27,747 nt of DNA from NCBI GenBank assembly GCA_050699055.1, contig JBOHCT010000029.1:1-27747 (forward strand), given 5' to 3'. Made by a program: the position numbers and the translations under genes. This DNA comes from JBOHCT01 sp050699055. Lineage in GTDB: Bacteria > Actinomycetota > Actinomycetes > Streptosporangiales > JBOHCT01. Below the pieces are notes generated by a model. That model had not been told where the DNA came from and did no database searches. It saw only the letters and a program-made list of their open reading frames with translations. Positions 1 to 7,919 of the stretch are shown here, piece by piece. Positions within the stretch are counted from its first letter, which is position 1. Each line of letters opens with the position of its first letter.

Positions 1-522
1 CTCCTCGACCGCGCGGGGGAAGGCCCCCTGCCGGACTCCGAACCCGCCTTCGTCGACGGCGCGGTCGAGGTCCACGCGGTCGCCGGCGTCCTGCGTGACG
101 CGCGCACGCTGCGTGACGCGGTCACATCCCTCCTGGAGACCGTTCCGTCCGAGGGCTACCTTGCCATCATGGCCTACCTCGATCGGGTCGGAGACGCTGC
201 GGCGGCCAGGCTGCGCGCCGCCCTGGCGACACGCCTCGGGGGGCCCGTGACGTTCGGCTGGGGCCCACGGTTCCTTCATTCCACGGGGCAGTACCACAAG
301 GGCGGACCGAGGAACGGCACCTTCTTGCAGGTGACCGGCGCGGTGGACGAAGACGTCGAGGTGCCGGGACGGCCCTTCACCCTCGGCAGGCTGCAACTGG
401 CGCAGGCGCTGGGGGATCTCGACGCGCTCGCTCGCCGCGACCGGCCGGCGGTCCGCCTGCACCTGCGCGACCGTGCCGAGGGCATGAGGCAGCTGCTCGC
501 CGTCGCGGAAGGAGCAGCGTGA
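1..522 (+). CDS. pgi: glucose-6-phosphate isomerase, C-terminal part (5' end outside window)
   Basis: The frame is open from base 1 to the TGA at 520-522 and gives about 173 residues. It interconverts glucose-6-phosphate and fructose-6-phosphate in the cytoplasm. The recognisable element is the C-terminal stretch FLHSTGQYHKGGP (near 274-312), characteristic of the long actinobacterial G6P isomerases, followed by the closing helical part. The enzyme is normally about 550 residues, so roughly the first two thirds lie upstream of the window. An internal ATG at 169 is only a methionine inside the protein, because coding continues smoothly from base 1. The stop overlaps the zwf start (GTGA, 519-522), so it heads or sits inside the pentose phosphate operon. 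Confidence 0.9.
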   Translation, partial: LLDRAGEGPLPDSEPAFVDGAVEVHAVAGVLRDARTLRDAVTSLLETVPSEGYLAIMAYLDRVGDAAAARLRAALATRLGGPVTFGWGPRFLHSTGQYHKGGPRNGTFLQVTGAVDEDVEVPGRPFTLGRLQLAQALGDLDALARRDRPAVRLHLRDRAEGMRQLLAVAEGAA

Positions 523-2069
523 GGCCCGATACCAGAGGCGATGCCAACCTCCTTGCCAATCCGCTGCGGGACCCCCGCGATCGCCGTCTTCCACGTATCG
601 CTGGGCCGTGCACGCTCGTCATCTTCGGGGTCACCGGCGACCTGTCGAGGCGAAAGCTCCTCCCCGCCGTCTACGATCTGGCCAGCCGCGGCCTGCTGCC
701 GCCCGGCTTCGCGGTCGTCGGTTTCGCCCGGCGCGACTGGGCGCACGAGGACTTCGCCCAGGTGGTTTACGACGCCGTCAAGGCCCACGCCCGCACGCCG
801 TTTCGGGAGGAGGTGTGGCGCCAGCTCGCCGAGGGCATCCGCTTCGTGCCGGGCGAGTTCGGCGACGACGAGGCCTTCGCGGGGCTGGCGCGCACGCTTG
901 TCGATCTCGACCGTGTGCGCGGAACCGGTGGTAACCACGCTTTCTACCTGTCCATCCCCCCGCGCTTCTTTCCTACCGTCGTAGGCCAGCTGAAACGCGC
1001 CGGCCTGTCCGACGGCGAGGCGGGCGCGTGGCGGCGGGTCGTGATCGAGAAGCCCTTCGGTCACGATCTGGCGAGCGCGCGGGAGCTGAACACCGCCCTG
1101 CACGGCGTCTTTCCCGAGTCGTCGATCTTCCGCATCGACCACTACCTCGGCAAGGAGACCGTGCAGAACATCCTCGCCCTCCGGTTCGCCAACGCGCTCT
1201 TCGAACCGATCTGGAACCGTCGTTACGTCGACCACGTCCAGATCACCATGGCCGAGGACATCGGCATCGGCGGTCGGGCCAGCTACTACGACGGCATCGG
1301 AGCGGCTCGCGACGTCCTGCAGAACCATCTGCTGCAGCTCCTCGCGCTCACCGCGATGGAGGAGCCCGTGTCGTTCGGCGCCGACGCCCTCCGCATGGAG
1401 AAGGAGAAGATCCTCTCGGCGGTACGACTGCCCAAGGACCTCTGTGCCTACACCGCCCGCGGGCAGTACACGTCGGGCTGGCAGGGAGGCATCCATGCGC
1501 AGGGGTACCTCGAGGAGGAGGGAATCCCGCCCGACTCCCGCACCGAGACCTACGCCGCGACACGCCTCGAGGTCGACACTCGACGCTGGGCCGGCGTGCC
1601 GTTCTACCTCCGGACGGGCAAACGGCTCACCCGCAGGGTCACCGAGATCGCCCTGGTTTTCCAGCGCGCGCCGCACCTGCCGTTCACCGAGACCGCGACG
1701 GAGGAGCTCGGCCGGAACGCTCTTGTCATCCGGATCCAGCCGGACGAGGGGGTGACGATGCGGATCGGGTCCAAGATCCCGGGCTCGGAGATGGAGGTCC
1801 GCGACGTCACGATGGACTTCGCATACGGACAGTCCTTCACCGAGGTGAGCCCCGACGCCTACGAGCGGCTGCTCCTCGACGTGCTGCTGGGCGAGCCCCC
1901 GCTCTTCCCGCGACACGAAGAGGTGGAGCTGGCCTGGCGCATTCTCGATCCGATCGAGGAGTCCTGGGCCGACCACGGCAAGCCGGAACCGTACGAGACG
2001 GGGACGTCGGGACCTTCCGTGGCGGACGAGATGATCGCTCGCGACGGACGTACGTGGCGGCGCCCATGA
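519..2069 (+). CDS. zwf: glucose-6-phosphate 1-dehydrogenase
   Basis: This is the first enzyme of the oxidative pentose phosphate pathway: it oxidises glucose-6-phosphate to 6-phosphogluconolactone and makes NADPH. The 516-residue length fits the family. The dinucleotide-binding loop GVTGDLSRRK is at residues 37-46, EKPFG at 177-181, and the family signature RIDHYLGKE at 205-213 with the substrate-binding Lys and His. RDVLQNHLLQ further on carries the catalytic His region. The GTG start at 519 overlaps the pgi stop by 4 bp and is preceded by GGAAGGAG (507-514). The TGA at 2067-2069 overlaps the opcA ATG. The 4-bp overlaps on both sides mean translational coupling within one transcript. Confidence 0.97.
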   Translation: MRPDTRGDANLLANPLRDPRDRRLPRIAGPCTLVIFGVTGDLSRRKLLPAVYDLASRGLLPPGFAVVGFARRDWAHEDFAQVVYDAVKAHARTPFREEVWRQLAEGIRFVPGEFGDDEAFAGLARTLVDLDRVRGTGGNHAFYLSIPPRFFPTVVGQLKRAGLSDGEAGAWRRVVIEKPFGHDLASARELNTALHGVFPESSIFRIDHYLGKETVQNILALRFANALFEPIWNRRYVDHVQITMAEDIGIGGRASYYDGIGAARDVLQNHLLQLLALTAMEEPVSFGADALRMEKEKILSAVRLPKDLCAYTARGQYTSGWQGGIHAQGYLEEEGIPPDSRTETYAATRLEVDTRRWAGVPFYLRTGKRLTRRVTEIALVFQRAPHLPFTETATEELGRNALVIRIQPDEGVTMRIGSKIPGSEMEVRDVTMDFAYGQSFTEVSPDAYERLLLDVLLGEPPLFPRHEEVELAWRILDPIEESWADHGKPEPYETGTSGPSVADEMIARDGRTWRRP

Positions 2070-3001
2070 CCGGCCTGACCGACACCTCGGCGTCCGAGAT
2101 CAACGCCGCGCTCACCCGGGCACGCCACCGTAGCGGCGGTTTCGCCGTGGGGATGGTCCTGACGATGATCGTCGTGAGCGACGAGCGGGACCATGCCCAT
2201 GCTGTCAGCTCCGCGGCCGAAGCCGCCCGCCAGCACCCGTGTCGGATCATCACCACGATCCCACGGGGAGGGAAGGGCCGCTCGCGGCTCGACGCCGAGG
2301 TGGGTTCCGGCGATGACACCGGGCCGGGGGAAACGGTCGTGCTGCGCCTGTACGGGCCGCTCAGCCGCCACGCGGAGTCCGTCGTGACGCCGCTGCTCCT
2401 GCCGGACACTCCGGCCGTGACATGGTGGCCGGCGACAGCCCCAGCGATTCCCGCCGACGATGCGCTCGGCGCCGTCGCGCAGCGCCGGATCACCGACGCG
2501 GCCGCGTCGCCGAAGCCGGTCGAGGCGCTCGTCCGACGCTACCGGGGCTATCACCCCGGGGACACCGATCTCGCATGGACCCGCCTCACGCCCTGGCGGG
2601 CGCTGCTCGCGGCGGCACTGGACCAGCCGCACGACGAAATCGTCGGCGGTTCGGTGCACGCGGCCCGCGGCAATCCCAGCGCCGATCTGCTCGCGGGCTG
2701 GCTCGGCGAGCGCCTCGGGATCACCGCCGAGCGCCGTAACTCGCGTGGGCCTGGCATCACGGCCGCGCGGCTCAGGTCGCGGCGCGGCGAGGTCTCCATC
2801 GCACGCCCGGACGGCCGTTTCGCGACGTTCACGCGTCCCGCGCAGCCCGACCGCAGGGTCGCGCTGTACCGCCGATCCACGGCCGACCTGCTCGTGGAGG
2901 AACTGCAACGGTTCGATCCCGACGAGCCGTACGAGGCCGCGCTCGCGGAGGCGGCCGTCATCGCGCGGGGTGCCGAGACCGCAGGAAGGAAGCGTCCGTG
3001 A
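2066..3001 (+). CDS. opcA: glucose-6-phosphate dehydrogenase assembly protein OpcA
   Basis: A 311-residue protein starting at ATG 2066, which overlaps the zwf stop (ATGA). It begins MTGLTDTSASEINAAL and contains the typical OpcA segment with TPAVTWWPATAPAIP in the middle. OpcA is the allosteric assembly factor required for full activity of G6P dehydrogenase in cyanobacteria and actinobacteria. Its position directly after zwf and before pgl is the usual actinobacterial order. The open frame reaches much further upstream, but that part lies over zwf and is a shadow; the overlap start is preferred. The stop overlaps the pgl GTG by 4 bp. Confidence 0.93.
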   Translation: MTGLTDTSASEINAALTRARHRSGGFAVGMVLTMIVVSDERDHAHAVSSAAEAARQHPCRIITTIPRGGKGRSRLDAEVGSGDDTGPGETVVLRLYGPLSRHAESVVTPLLLPDTPAVTWWPATAPAIPADDALGAVAQRRITDAAASPKPVEALVRRYRGYHPGDTDLAWTRLTPWRALLAAALDQPHDEIVGGSVHAARGNPSADLLAGWLGERLGITAERRNSRGPGITAARLRSRRGEVSIARPDGRFATFTRPAQPDRRVALYRRSTADLLVEELQRFDPDEPYEAALAEAAVIARGAETAGRKRP

Positions 3002-3777
3002 GCGTGCCGACGATCATCGTGCATCGCGACCCGACCATGCTCGCCCGTGCGGCCGCGGCGCGCCTGGTCACCCGCCTGGTGGACATCCAGGCCAGCCGAG
3101 GCACCGCCGCTGTCGTGCTCACGGGCGGCGGGATCGGCACGGCCACCCTGGCCGAACTGGCCCGCGCTCCGGCACGCGACGCGATCGCGTGGGAACGGCT
3201 CGCCGTCTGGTGGGGCGACGAACGCTACCTGCCGCGCGGTCACGAAGACCGCAACGAGACCCAAGCACGTCGAGCACTGCTCGACACCCCCGGGCCCGAC
3301 CGCGCGCGGATCCACCCCATGCCAGCCGCCGAGGGACCGGACAGGGGCGGCCCGGAGGCCGCCGCGGAGCGGTACGCGGACGAGCTGCGCGCCGCCGCGT
3401 ACCCGGAGGATCACGCGCCGGTGCCGTCGTTCGACGTCTTGATGCTGGGTATCGGTCCCGAGGCACACGTCGCCTCGCTGTTTCCTGGCATGCCCGCGAT
3501 GTACGACGAGCGGGCTGTCGTGGCCGTACACGGCGCGCCGAAGCCTCCGCCGACCCGTATCACGCTAACGATGTCCGCGATCCAGGCGGCGCGTGAGGTG
3601 TGGGTGATCGCGTCGGGCCAGGAAAAGGCGCGAGCGGTGCGCCTCGCGCTCTCGGATGCCGGACCGGTGGAGGTTCCGGCATCCGGTGCGCGGGGGCGGC
3701 AACGCACGTTCTTTCTGCTCGATCGGGGGGCTGCCAGCCAGCTACCTCGTGACCTGCGCGAGCCCGGCGGCCACTGA
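2998..3777 (+). CDS. pgl: 6-phosphogluconolactonase
   Basis: Hydrolyses 6-phosphogluconolactone to 6-phosphogluconate, the second step of the oxidative pentose phosphate pathway. The 259-residue length is normal for the DevB/Pgl family. TGGG is at residues 42-45 (phosphate loop), WWGDER at 71-76, and the active-site loop GIGPEAHVASLFPG starts at 151. In most family members that loop reads GxGxDGHxASLFP; here the DG before the His is EA, with the catalytic His157 kept. The GTG start overlaps the opcA stop (GTGA). It is the last gene of the pgi-zwf-opcA-pgl run and is followed by a strong hairpin. Confidence 0.95.
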   Translation: MSVPTIIVHRDPTMLARAAAARLVTRLVDIQASRGTAAVVLTGGGIGTATLAELARAPARDAIAWERLAVWWGDERYLPRGHEDRNETQARRALLDTPGPDRARIHPMPAAEGPDRGGPEAAAERYADELRAAAYPEDHAPVPSFDVLMLGIGPEAHVASLFPGMPAMYDERAVVAVHGAPKPPPTRITLTMSAIQAAREVWVIASGQEKARAVRLALSDAGPVEVPASGARGRQRTFFLLDRGAASQLPRDLREPGGH

Positions 3778-3820
3778 GACGGCGGCCATGCCGGCCCGCT
3801 CCCGCCGACTTGATCCGACT

Positions 3821-3862
3821 GTGTGGTCCGGAAGCGGAGTTCACTGCCGTTCCGGACCACAC
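3821..3862. terminator. bidirectional terminator hairpin between pgl and the methyltransferase
   Basis: A perfect 13-bp inverted repeat, GTGTGGTCCGGAA at 3821-3833 and its complement at 3850-3862, encloses a 16-nt loop that can itself pair in part (3835-3837 with 3847-3849). It lies between two convergent stops (3777 plus, 3877 minus). There is no clear U-tract, as is usual for actinobacterial terminators. Confidence 0.8.
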
Positions 3863-3876
3863 GTCAGATCCTCGGC

Positions 3877-4647
3877 TCAGGAAGGCTTGCGGCCGTACAC
3901 GAAAGCGAAGCGGTCCGTGAAGGACAGCGAGGGCTCGGGATGCTGCTCACGCATCTCCCTTAGCCCGGCCTGCATCTCCTCGTCGCTGAAGGTCGACAGC
4001 ACCGACATCCACTTGTTGCCGACCAGGTTGATGTAGTGATCGCGATCAACGGTGACGTGGAACTCCCCGTAGCTGAGCTCGGCGTCGAGCCCGGCGTCAC
4101 GCAGGTAACGCTCGAGGTCGTCGGGCTCGGGATGGTACGCCTCGAACCGTTCGAGCGCGGCCTGGAAGATCGGGTAGTCGAGCCTCGGCGGAAGTGTCAC
4201 GATGAGCAGACGGCCGCCGGGCGCCATGAGGCCGGCCAGGCCCCGCAGCGTCTCGGGGATGCCCTTCACGTGATGGATCGTCTCCTTGATGACGATCGCG
4301 TCAACGTGGTCGTAGGGCAACGCGACCTTTCCTGACGCGATGTCCTCGGCGGTCGCGCACAGTGGCCGCAGCCGCGGGTCGTCAGGCAGCTCGTCGAGCA
4401 TGGCCTGGAACGGGTCGATGCAGACGATCGGCCGCCCCGCCCCTACCTTCTCTGCCATCTTCTGGGCGAACAGGCCCGTACCGGCTCCGATGTTGGCGAC
4501 ACGCTCGCCCTGGGTGAGCTGGAGCCGATCGGCGATCTCCCCGTTCATCCACCGGACGTACTCCGGGCTGTGCGCCCAGTTCTGGTCGTAGGTGCTCGCG
4601 AGCCGCTCATAGTGCTCCGTCGTGTCGTACGGCTGCTCTTTCTGCAC
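3877..4647 (-). CDS. class I SAM-dependent methyltransferase, unassigned substrate
   Basis: A 256-residue protein. The GTG at 4647 was chosen because GGAGG lies 9 nt upstream in the gene's orientation; the frame stays open upstream but without coding character. The SAM-binding motif I is ANIGAGTG, followed by the acidic end of strand 2 (VCIDPF), and a later PGGRLLIVTLPP segment fits motif III of class I methyltransferases. Nothing identifies the substrate. The gene is divergent from the peroxiredoxin gene and convergent with pgl, so it is probably transcribed alone. The fold assignment is firm; the role is unknown. Confidence 0.85.
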   Translation of the reverse strand: MQKEQPYDTTEHYERLASTYDQNWAHSPEYVRWMNGEIADRLQLTQGERVANIGAGTGLFAQKMAEKVGAGRPIVCIDPFQAMLDELPDDPRLRPLCATAEDIASGKVALPYDHVDAIVIKETIHHVKGIPETLRGLAGLMAPGGRLLIVTLPPRLDYPIFQAALERFEAYHPEPDDLERYLRDAGLDAELSYGEFHVTVDRDHYINLVGNKWMSVLSTFSDEEMQAGLREMREQHPEPSLSFTDRFAFVYGRKPS

Positions 4648-4848
4648 CGGCCAATTCCTCCCGCGGTCCTGGGTCGTGCTGTCCGTCCCACCCGTTTGGT
4701 GGGTCCCTGACAGGCTTCTATGCATTCGGCCTGTTGTCCAGCCGAGGATCCGGGACCGGACTCTTCCATCGCCATGTTCTGGCAGGTCATGGTCCTCTTT
4801 GATAATCCGTCCCGCTACGGTCGTACGCCCCGTGGTGGGATGGGGAAC
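4648..4848. promoter_or_regulatory. divergent promoter region with two short hairpins
   Basis: This 201-bp space separates the methyltransferase and peroxiredoxin starts. It holds two perfect 6-bp inverted repeats: CCCACC/GGTGGG at 4687-4703 and ACAGGC/GCCTGT at 4710-4734. A GATAAT hexamer at 4801-4806 resembles a -10 box for the plus-strand gene, but I find no convincing -35 element at the expected distance. Operator function is a guess. Confidence 0.35.
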
Positions 4849-5418
4849 ATGCCGCCCGACCCGACCGCCGTACCCGACAATCTCCCCACCCCCGAAGACG
4901 ACGGCGCCGCCGACCATCTCGGCGGCCTCACCGTGCCGCCCGTCGCGCTGCCCTCGACCGGCGGCGCCCAGGTACGGCTCGACACCATCCCCGAGGGGTG
5001 CGAACGGCTCGTCGTCTACGCCTACCCCCGCACTGGACGGCCGGGCGAGGAGCCGCTCGTCCCCGACTGGGACGCCATCCCCGGTGCCCGGGGCTGCACG
5101 CCGGAGTCGTGCGGGTTTCGCGACCATGCCGCCGAGCTCCGCGCCGCCGGTGCCGCGGTCCTCGGAGTGTCGACCCAGGACACGGCGTACCAGCGCGAGG
5201 CAGCCGAGCGCCTGCGCCTGCCGTTCCCCTTGCTGTCCGACGCCGATCTCCGGCTCACGCGTGCCCTCCGGCTGCCGACGTTCACGGCCGCCGGGCAGCA
5301 GCTGCTCAAGCGGCTCACCCTGGTCGTACGCGGCGGAACGATCGAGCACGTCTTCTATCCCGTATTCCCGCCCGACACCCACGCCGAGGAGGTGCTCGCC
5401 TGGCTGCGCGCCCAGTGA
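4849..5418 (+). CDS. peroxiredoxin, PrxQ/BCP-like
   Basis: A 189-residue thioredoxin-fold peroxidase. The element ARGCTPESCGFRDH places the peroxidatic Cys at 83 and a second Cys five residues later at 88, the spacing typical of PrxQ/BCP proteins, which reduce hydroperoxides through an intramolecular disulfide and a thioredoxin-type donor. LGVSTQD and LPFPLLSDAD are the usual later motifs. In-frame starts exist at 4720, 4840 and 4849; 4849 was chosen because GGGGA sits just upstream and the residues before it look non-coding, but 4840 is nearly as good. The N-terminal 40 residues are Pro/Asp-rich and poorly conserved. It is followed 76 bp later by the phosphoesterase gene. Confidence 0.85.
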   Translation: MPPDPTAVPDNLPTPEDDGAADHLGGLTVPPVALPSTGGAQVRLDTIPEGCERLVVYAYPRTGRPGEEPLVPDWDAIPGARGCTPESCGFRDHAAELRAAGAAVLGVSTQDTAYQREAAERLRLPFPLLSDADLRLTRALRLPTFTAAGQQLLKRLTLVVRGGTIEHVFYPVFPPDTHAEEVLAWLRAQ

Positions 5419-5494
5419 GGCGAAAGCCCCCGCGCTCGCCGCCGGACGTGGACTGATGTCCGGTACCCGGGAGCGCCGACACCGAGGAGGCTCC

Positions 5495-7114
5495 GTGGCC
5501 GAGCTCGTCGTAGGTCCGCTGCTGCGCCACGTTGACCGGCACACCGCCACCATCTGGGTCGAGACCGATGTCCCGTGTGCGGTGAGCGTGCAGGATGCGA
5601 CGGTGCCGACGTTCACCGTCCACGGCCACCACTACGGGCTCGTCGAGGTCGGCGACCTCTCCCCCGGCGAGAGCATTCCATACACCGTCTCGCTCGACGG
5701 CGACGCGGTCTGGCCCACGGCGGAGTCAACGTTTCCGCCGAGCCGCATCCGGACCGTCGATCCGGAGCGTCCGGTGCGGCTCGTCTTCGGCTCCTGTCGG
5801 CGTACCCAGCCCCATGACACGGCGGCCAACCGCGCCTTCGGTGTCGACGCCCTGCGCGCCTACGCGCTGCGTATGTCCGCGCTCGACGAGGACGAGTGGC
5901 CGACCGCGCTGCTCATGCTCGGTGACCAGGTGTACGCCGACGAGACGCCACCGGCGATGCGCGAGATCATCCGCTCGCGCAGGGACCCCGCCCGGCCCCC
6001 AGGCTTCGAGGTCGCCGACTTCGAGGAGTACACGCAGCTCTACCGACTCTCGTGGCGGGATCCGGCGACCCGGTGGCTGCTGTCGACGATCCCGACCTTC
6101 ATGGTCTTCGACGACCACGACGTCCACGACGACTGGAACACGTCGCTGACGTGGCGCGAGCAGATGGCGCGGTTGCCCTGGTGGCACGACAGGATCGTCG
6201 GCGCCCTCGGCAGCTACTGGTTGTACCAGCACATCGGAAACCTGTCTCCGAAGGAGCGCGCCAACGACCCGCTGTTCGCCGCCCTCAAGGAAGCCGACGG
6301 AGACGGCGGGCGGCTGCTCGATACGTTCGCGTCGCGCGCCCACAGCGAGCCGGAGAGCAGGCGCTGGAGCTACGCCCTCGACCTCGGTCGCACCCGCCTG
6401 CTCGTCGTTGACTCCCGTGCCGGACGCACGCTCGGGCCGCGGCGGCGCGCGATGCTCGACGACGAGGAGCGGGCCTGGGTCGACGACCGGCTGAGAGGTG
6501 ACGTCGACCACCTGCTCGTCGCCACCTCTCTGCCGTACCTCCTGCCCAGCGGCATCCATCACGTCGAGGCGTGGAACGAGGCCGTGTCCTCGGGACGATG
6601 GGGACCGCGCTCGGCACGGCTGGGTGAGCGGGTACGACAGGCGCTCGACCTCGAGCACTGGGGGGCCTTCGAAGGGTCGTTTCGTGACATGGCCCGCTCT
6701 GCCGCGGAGGTCGCGACCGGACGGCGTGGCACCGCGCCCGCGGACGTCACCTTCCTCTCCGGCGACGTTCACTACTCCTACCTCGTATCGGTCGACGCGC
6801 CGCCGTGGGCGAGCCCCGTCCACCAGGTCGTCTGCTCGCCGATCCGCAACCCGTTGCCGACCCGTATGCGCTGGGCGAACCGGCGCGGCTTCCATCCTTT
6901 CGGAAGGCTCGCAGGCCGGGCGCTGGCGCGTGCGGCGGGGGTGCCCCCCGCCCCGTTGTCGTGGCGCGGAACCGCTGGTCCGTGGTTCGATAACGCGCTC
7001 GCGACCGTGCGGGCCGACGGCAGGAGCGCGAGCGTCCGCTGGGAGGCCCCGCGAGCAGATGAGAGCGGTCGGACACGCATGGTGCCTCTCGGCGAACAGC
7101 GGCTGACGCGGTGA
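5495..7114 (+). CDS. PhoD-like metallophosphoesterase (alkaline phosphatase D family)
   Basis: A 539-residue protein. An N-terminal beta domain (about 1-90) precedes the metallophosphatase domain. Metal-binding motifs can be followed in order: FGSC ending at Cys101, LGDQVYADE at 142-150, FDDHDVHDDWN from 205, and SGDVHYSY at 422-429. These match the PhoD-like family, which hydrolyses phosphodiesters or phosphomonoesters with Fe/Ca centres. Unlike secreted PhoD enzymes it shows no Tat signal or other export signal, so a cytoplasmic location is inferred. The GTG at 5495 follows GAGGAGG (5484-5490); an upstream in-frame ATG at 5456 has a poorer ribosome-binding site. The substrate is unknown. 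A strong terminator follows the stop. Confidence 0.87.
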   Translation: MAELVVGPLLRHVDRHTATIWVETDVPCAVSVQDATVPTFTVHGHHYGLVEVGDLSPGESIPYTVSLDGDAVWPTAESTFPPSRIRTVDPERPVRLVFGSCRRTQPHDTAANRAFGVDALRAYALRMSALDEDEWPTALLMLGDQVYADETPPAMREIIRSRRDPARPPGFEVADFEEYTQLYRLSWRDPATRWLLSTIPTFMVFDDHDVHDDWNTSLTWREQMARLPWWHDRIVGALGSYWLYQHIGNLSPKERANDPLFAALKEADGDGGRLLDTFASRAHSEPESRRWSYALDLGRTRLLVVDSRAGRTLGPRRRAMLDDEERAWVDDRLRGDVDHLLVATSLPYLLPSGIHHVEAWNEAVSSGRWGPRSARLGERVRQALDLEHWGAFEGSFRDMARSAAEVATGRRGTAPADVTFLSGDVHYSYLVSVDAPPWASPVHQVVCSPIRNPLPTRMRWANRRGFHPFGRLAGRALARAAGVPPAPLSWRGTAGPWFDNALATVRADGRSASVRWEAPRADESGRTRMVPLGEQRLTR

Positions 7115-7126
7115 CGTGCCGGTACA

Positions 7127-7171
7127 CGAGGAACGGCCCGGTCTCATGGTGAGGGGCCGGGCCGTTCCTCG
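7127..7171. terminator. bidirectional terminator hairpin between phosphoesterase gene and rbpA
   Basis: A perfect 15-bp inverted repeat, CGAGGAACGGCCCGG at 7127-7141 and its complement at 7157-7171. The 15-nt loop contains a further CTCA/TGAG pairing (7143-7146 with 7150-7153). It sits between convergent stops at 7114 and 7192. No T-run follows on either strand. Confidence 0.85.
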
Positions 7172-7191
7172 GCGCGCGTGAGGTTTAGGCC

Positions 7192-7533
7192 TCACCGCAC
7201 GCGGGTCGTCCGGCACCGCTCCAGCGCCTCGGCGAGGATCGCCTCCCCGTCGGCGTCGCTGCGGCGTTCCCTGACATAGGCAAGGTGCGTCTTGTACGGC
7301 TCGGTCCTGGGGGCGGCCGGTGGGTTCTCCCTGTCCCGGCTCGCCGGATAGCCGCAGCGTGGGCAGTCCCACGTATCGGGAACGTGCGCATCGGACGCGA
7401 AGCTCGGTCGCGTCTCGTGCTGGTTGGCGCACCAGAATGTAACCCGGACGCGTGGAGCGGGTTCACCGCGCTCGGCTTCCCCCATGGGACCGGCGCCTAC
7501 CCTGCTCCCCCGGATGGCATTACCACTTCCCAC
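7192..7533 (-). CDS. rbpA: RNA polymerase-binding protein, RbpA family
   Basis: A 113-residue protein starting at GTG 7533 with GGGAG 7-8 nt upstream. RbpA binds RNA polymerase and the principal sigma factor and stabilises the open promoter complex in actinobacteria. Visible features are the basic N-terminal IRGSRVGAGPMGEAERGE, a central zinc-ribbon-like part with Cys35, His39, Cys57 and Cys60, and the C-terminal sigma-binding helix region PPAAPRTEPYKTHLAYVRER onward. This form, downstream of secG, differs from the mycobacterial protein, whose core lacks the Cys pairs. Some streptomycetes carry two RbpA paralogues, and the window does not show which one this is. It is the last gene of the gap-pgk-tpiA-secG run, 76 bp from secG. 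Confidence 0.9.
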   Translation of the reverse strand: MGSGNAIRGSRVGAGPMGEAERGEPAPRVRVTFWCANQHETRPSFASDAHVPDTWDCPRCGYPASRDRENPPAAPRTEPYKTHLAYVRERRSDADGEAILAEALERCRTTRVR

Positions 7534-7609
7534 GGATCACTCCCTCGTGACTCATCCGCGCCGCGGCGGGACATGCGCGCGACGCGACGGACAGACGCGA
7601 GCGTCGGAC

Positions 7610-7837
7610 TCAGCGCAGCAGCAGACCGAGCCCGATGATGCAGGCGAACCAGAGGATGCCAGTGCCGATAGTGATGCGGTCGAGATTGCGCTCAGCCACC
7701 GACGAACCCGAGAGCGACGATGTGACACCGCCGCCGAAAAGGTCGGACAGCCCCCCGCCCTTACCTTTGTGCAACAGCACGAGCAAGATCATCAGGATGC
7801 TCGTGATGATCAAGAGGATCGACGTTGCGACGACCAC
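7610..7837 (-). CDS. secG: preprotein translocase subunit SecG
   Basis: A small membrane subunit of the SecYEG channel. With the start at GTG 7837 it has 75 residues: TM1 at about 2-22, the cytoplasmic loop KGKGGGLSDLFGGGVTSS with the SecG hallmark, then SSVAERNLDR and TM2 at about 55-74. This start lines up with the usual actinobacterial N-terminus; a GAGAG lies about 13 nt upstream, rather far. An alternative GTG at 7861 would add 8 residues but has no visible ribosome-binding site. Its place after tpiA is standard in actinobacteria. Confidence 0.92.
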   Translation of the reverse strand: MVVATSILLIITSILMILLVLLHKGKGGGLSDLFGGGVTSSLSGSSVAERNLDRITIGTGILWFACIIGLGLLLR

Positions 7838-7919
7838 TGTCCGACCGACACTCTCTTCCACAAAGGGTTGTCTACGAGGGTACGACGCCGGTGCGGCCGG
7901 CACACCCGGATGGGTGAAA

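Noticed and set aside
276..1976. Long minus-strand open frame across pgi and zwf
   Set aside because: It lies opposite two well-recognised enzymes with 4-bp overlaps and has no domain; it is a high-GC antisense shadow.
4622..5454. N-terminal extension of the phosphoesterase frame over the peroxiredoxin gene
   Set aside because: It covers an intergenic region and a peroxiredoxin in another frame; the ribosome-binding site at 5484-5490 sets the real start.
5726..7432. Long minus-strand open frame across the phosphoesterase gene and rbpA
   Set aside because: It crosses a strong terminator hairpin and mirrors a gene with clear metal-binding motifs; there is no recognisable product.
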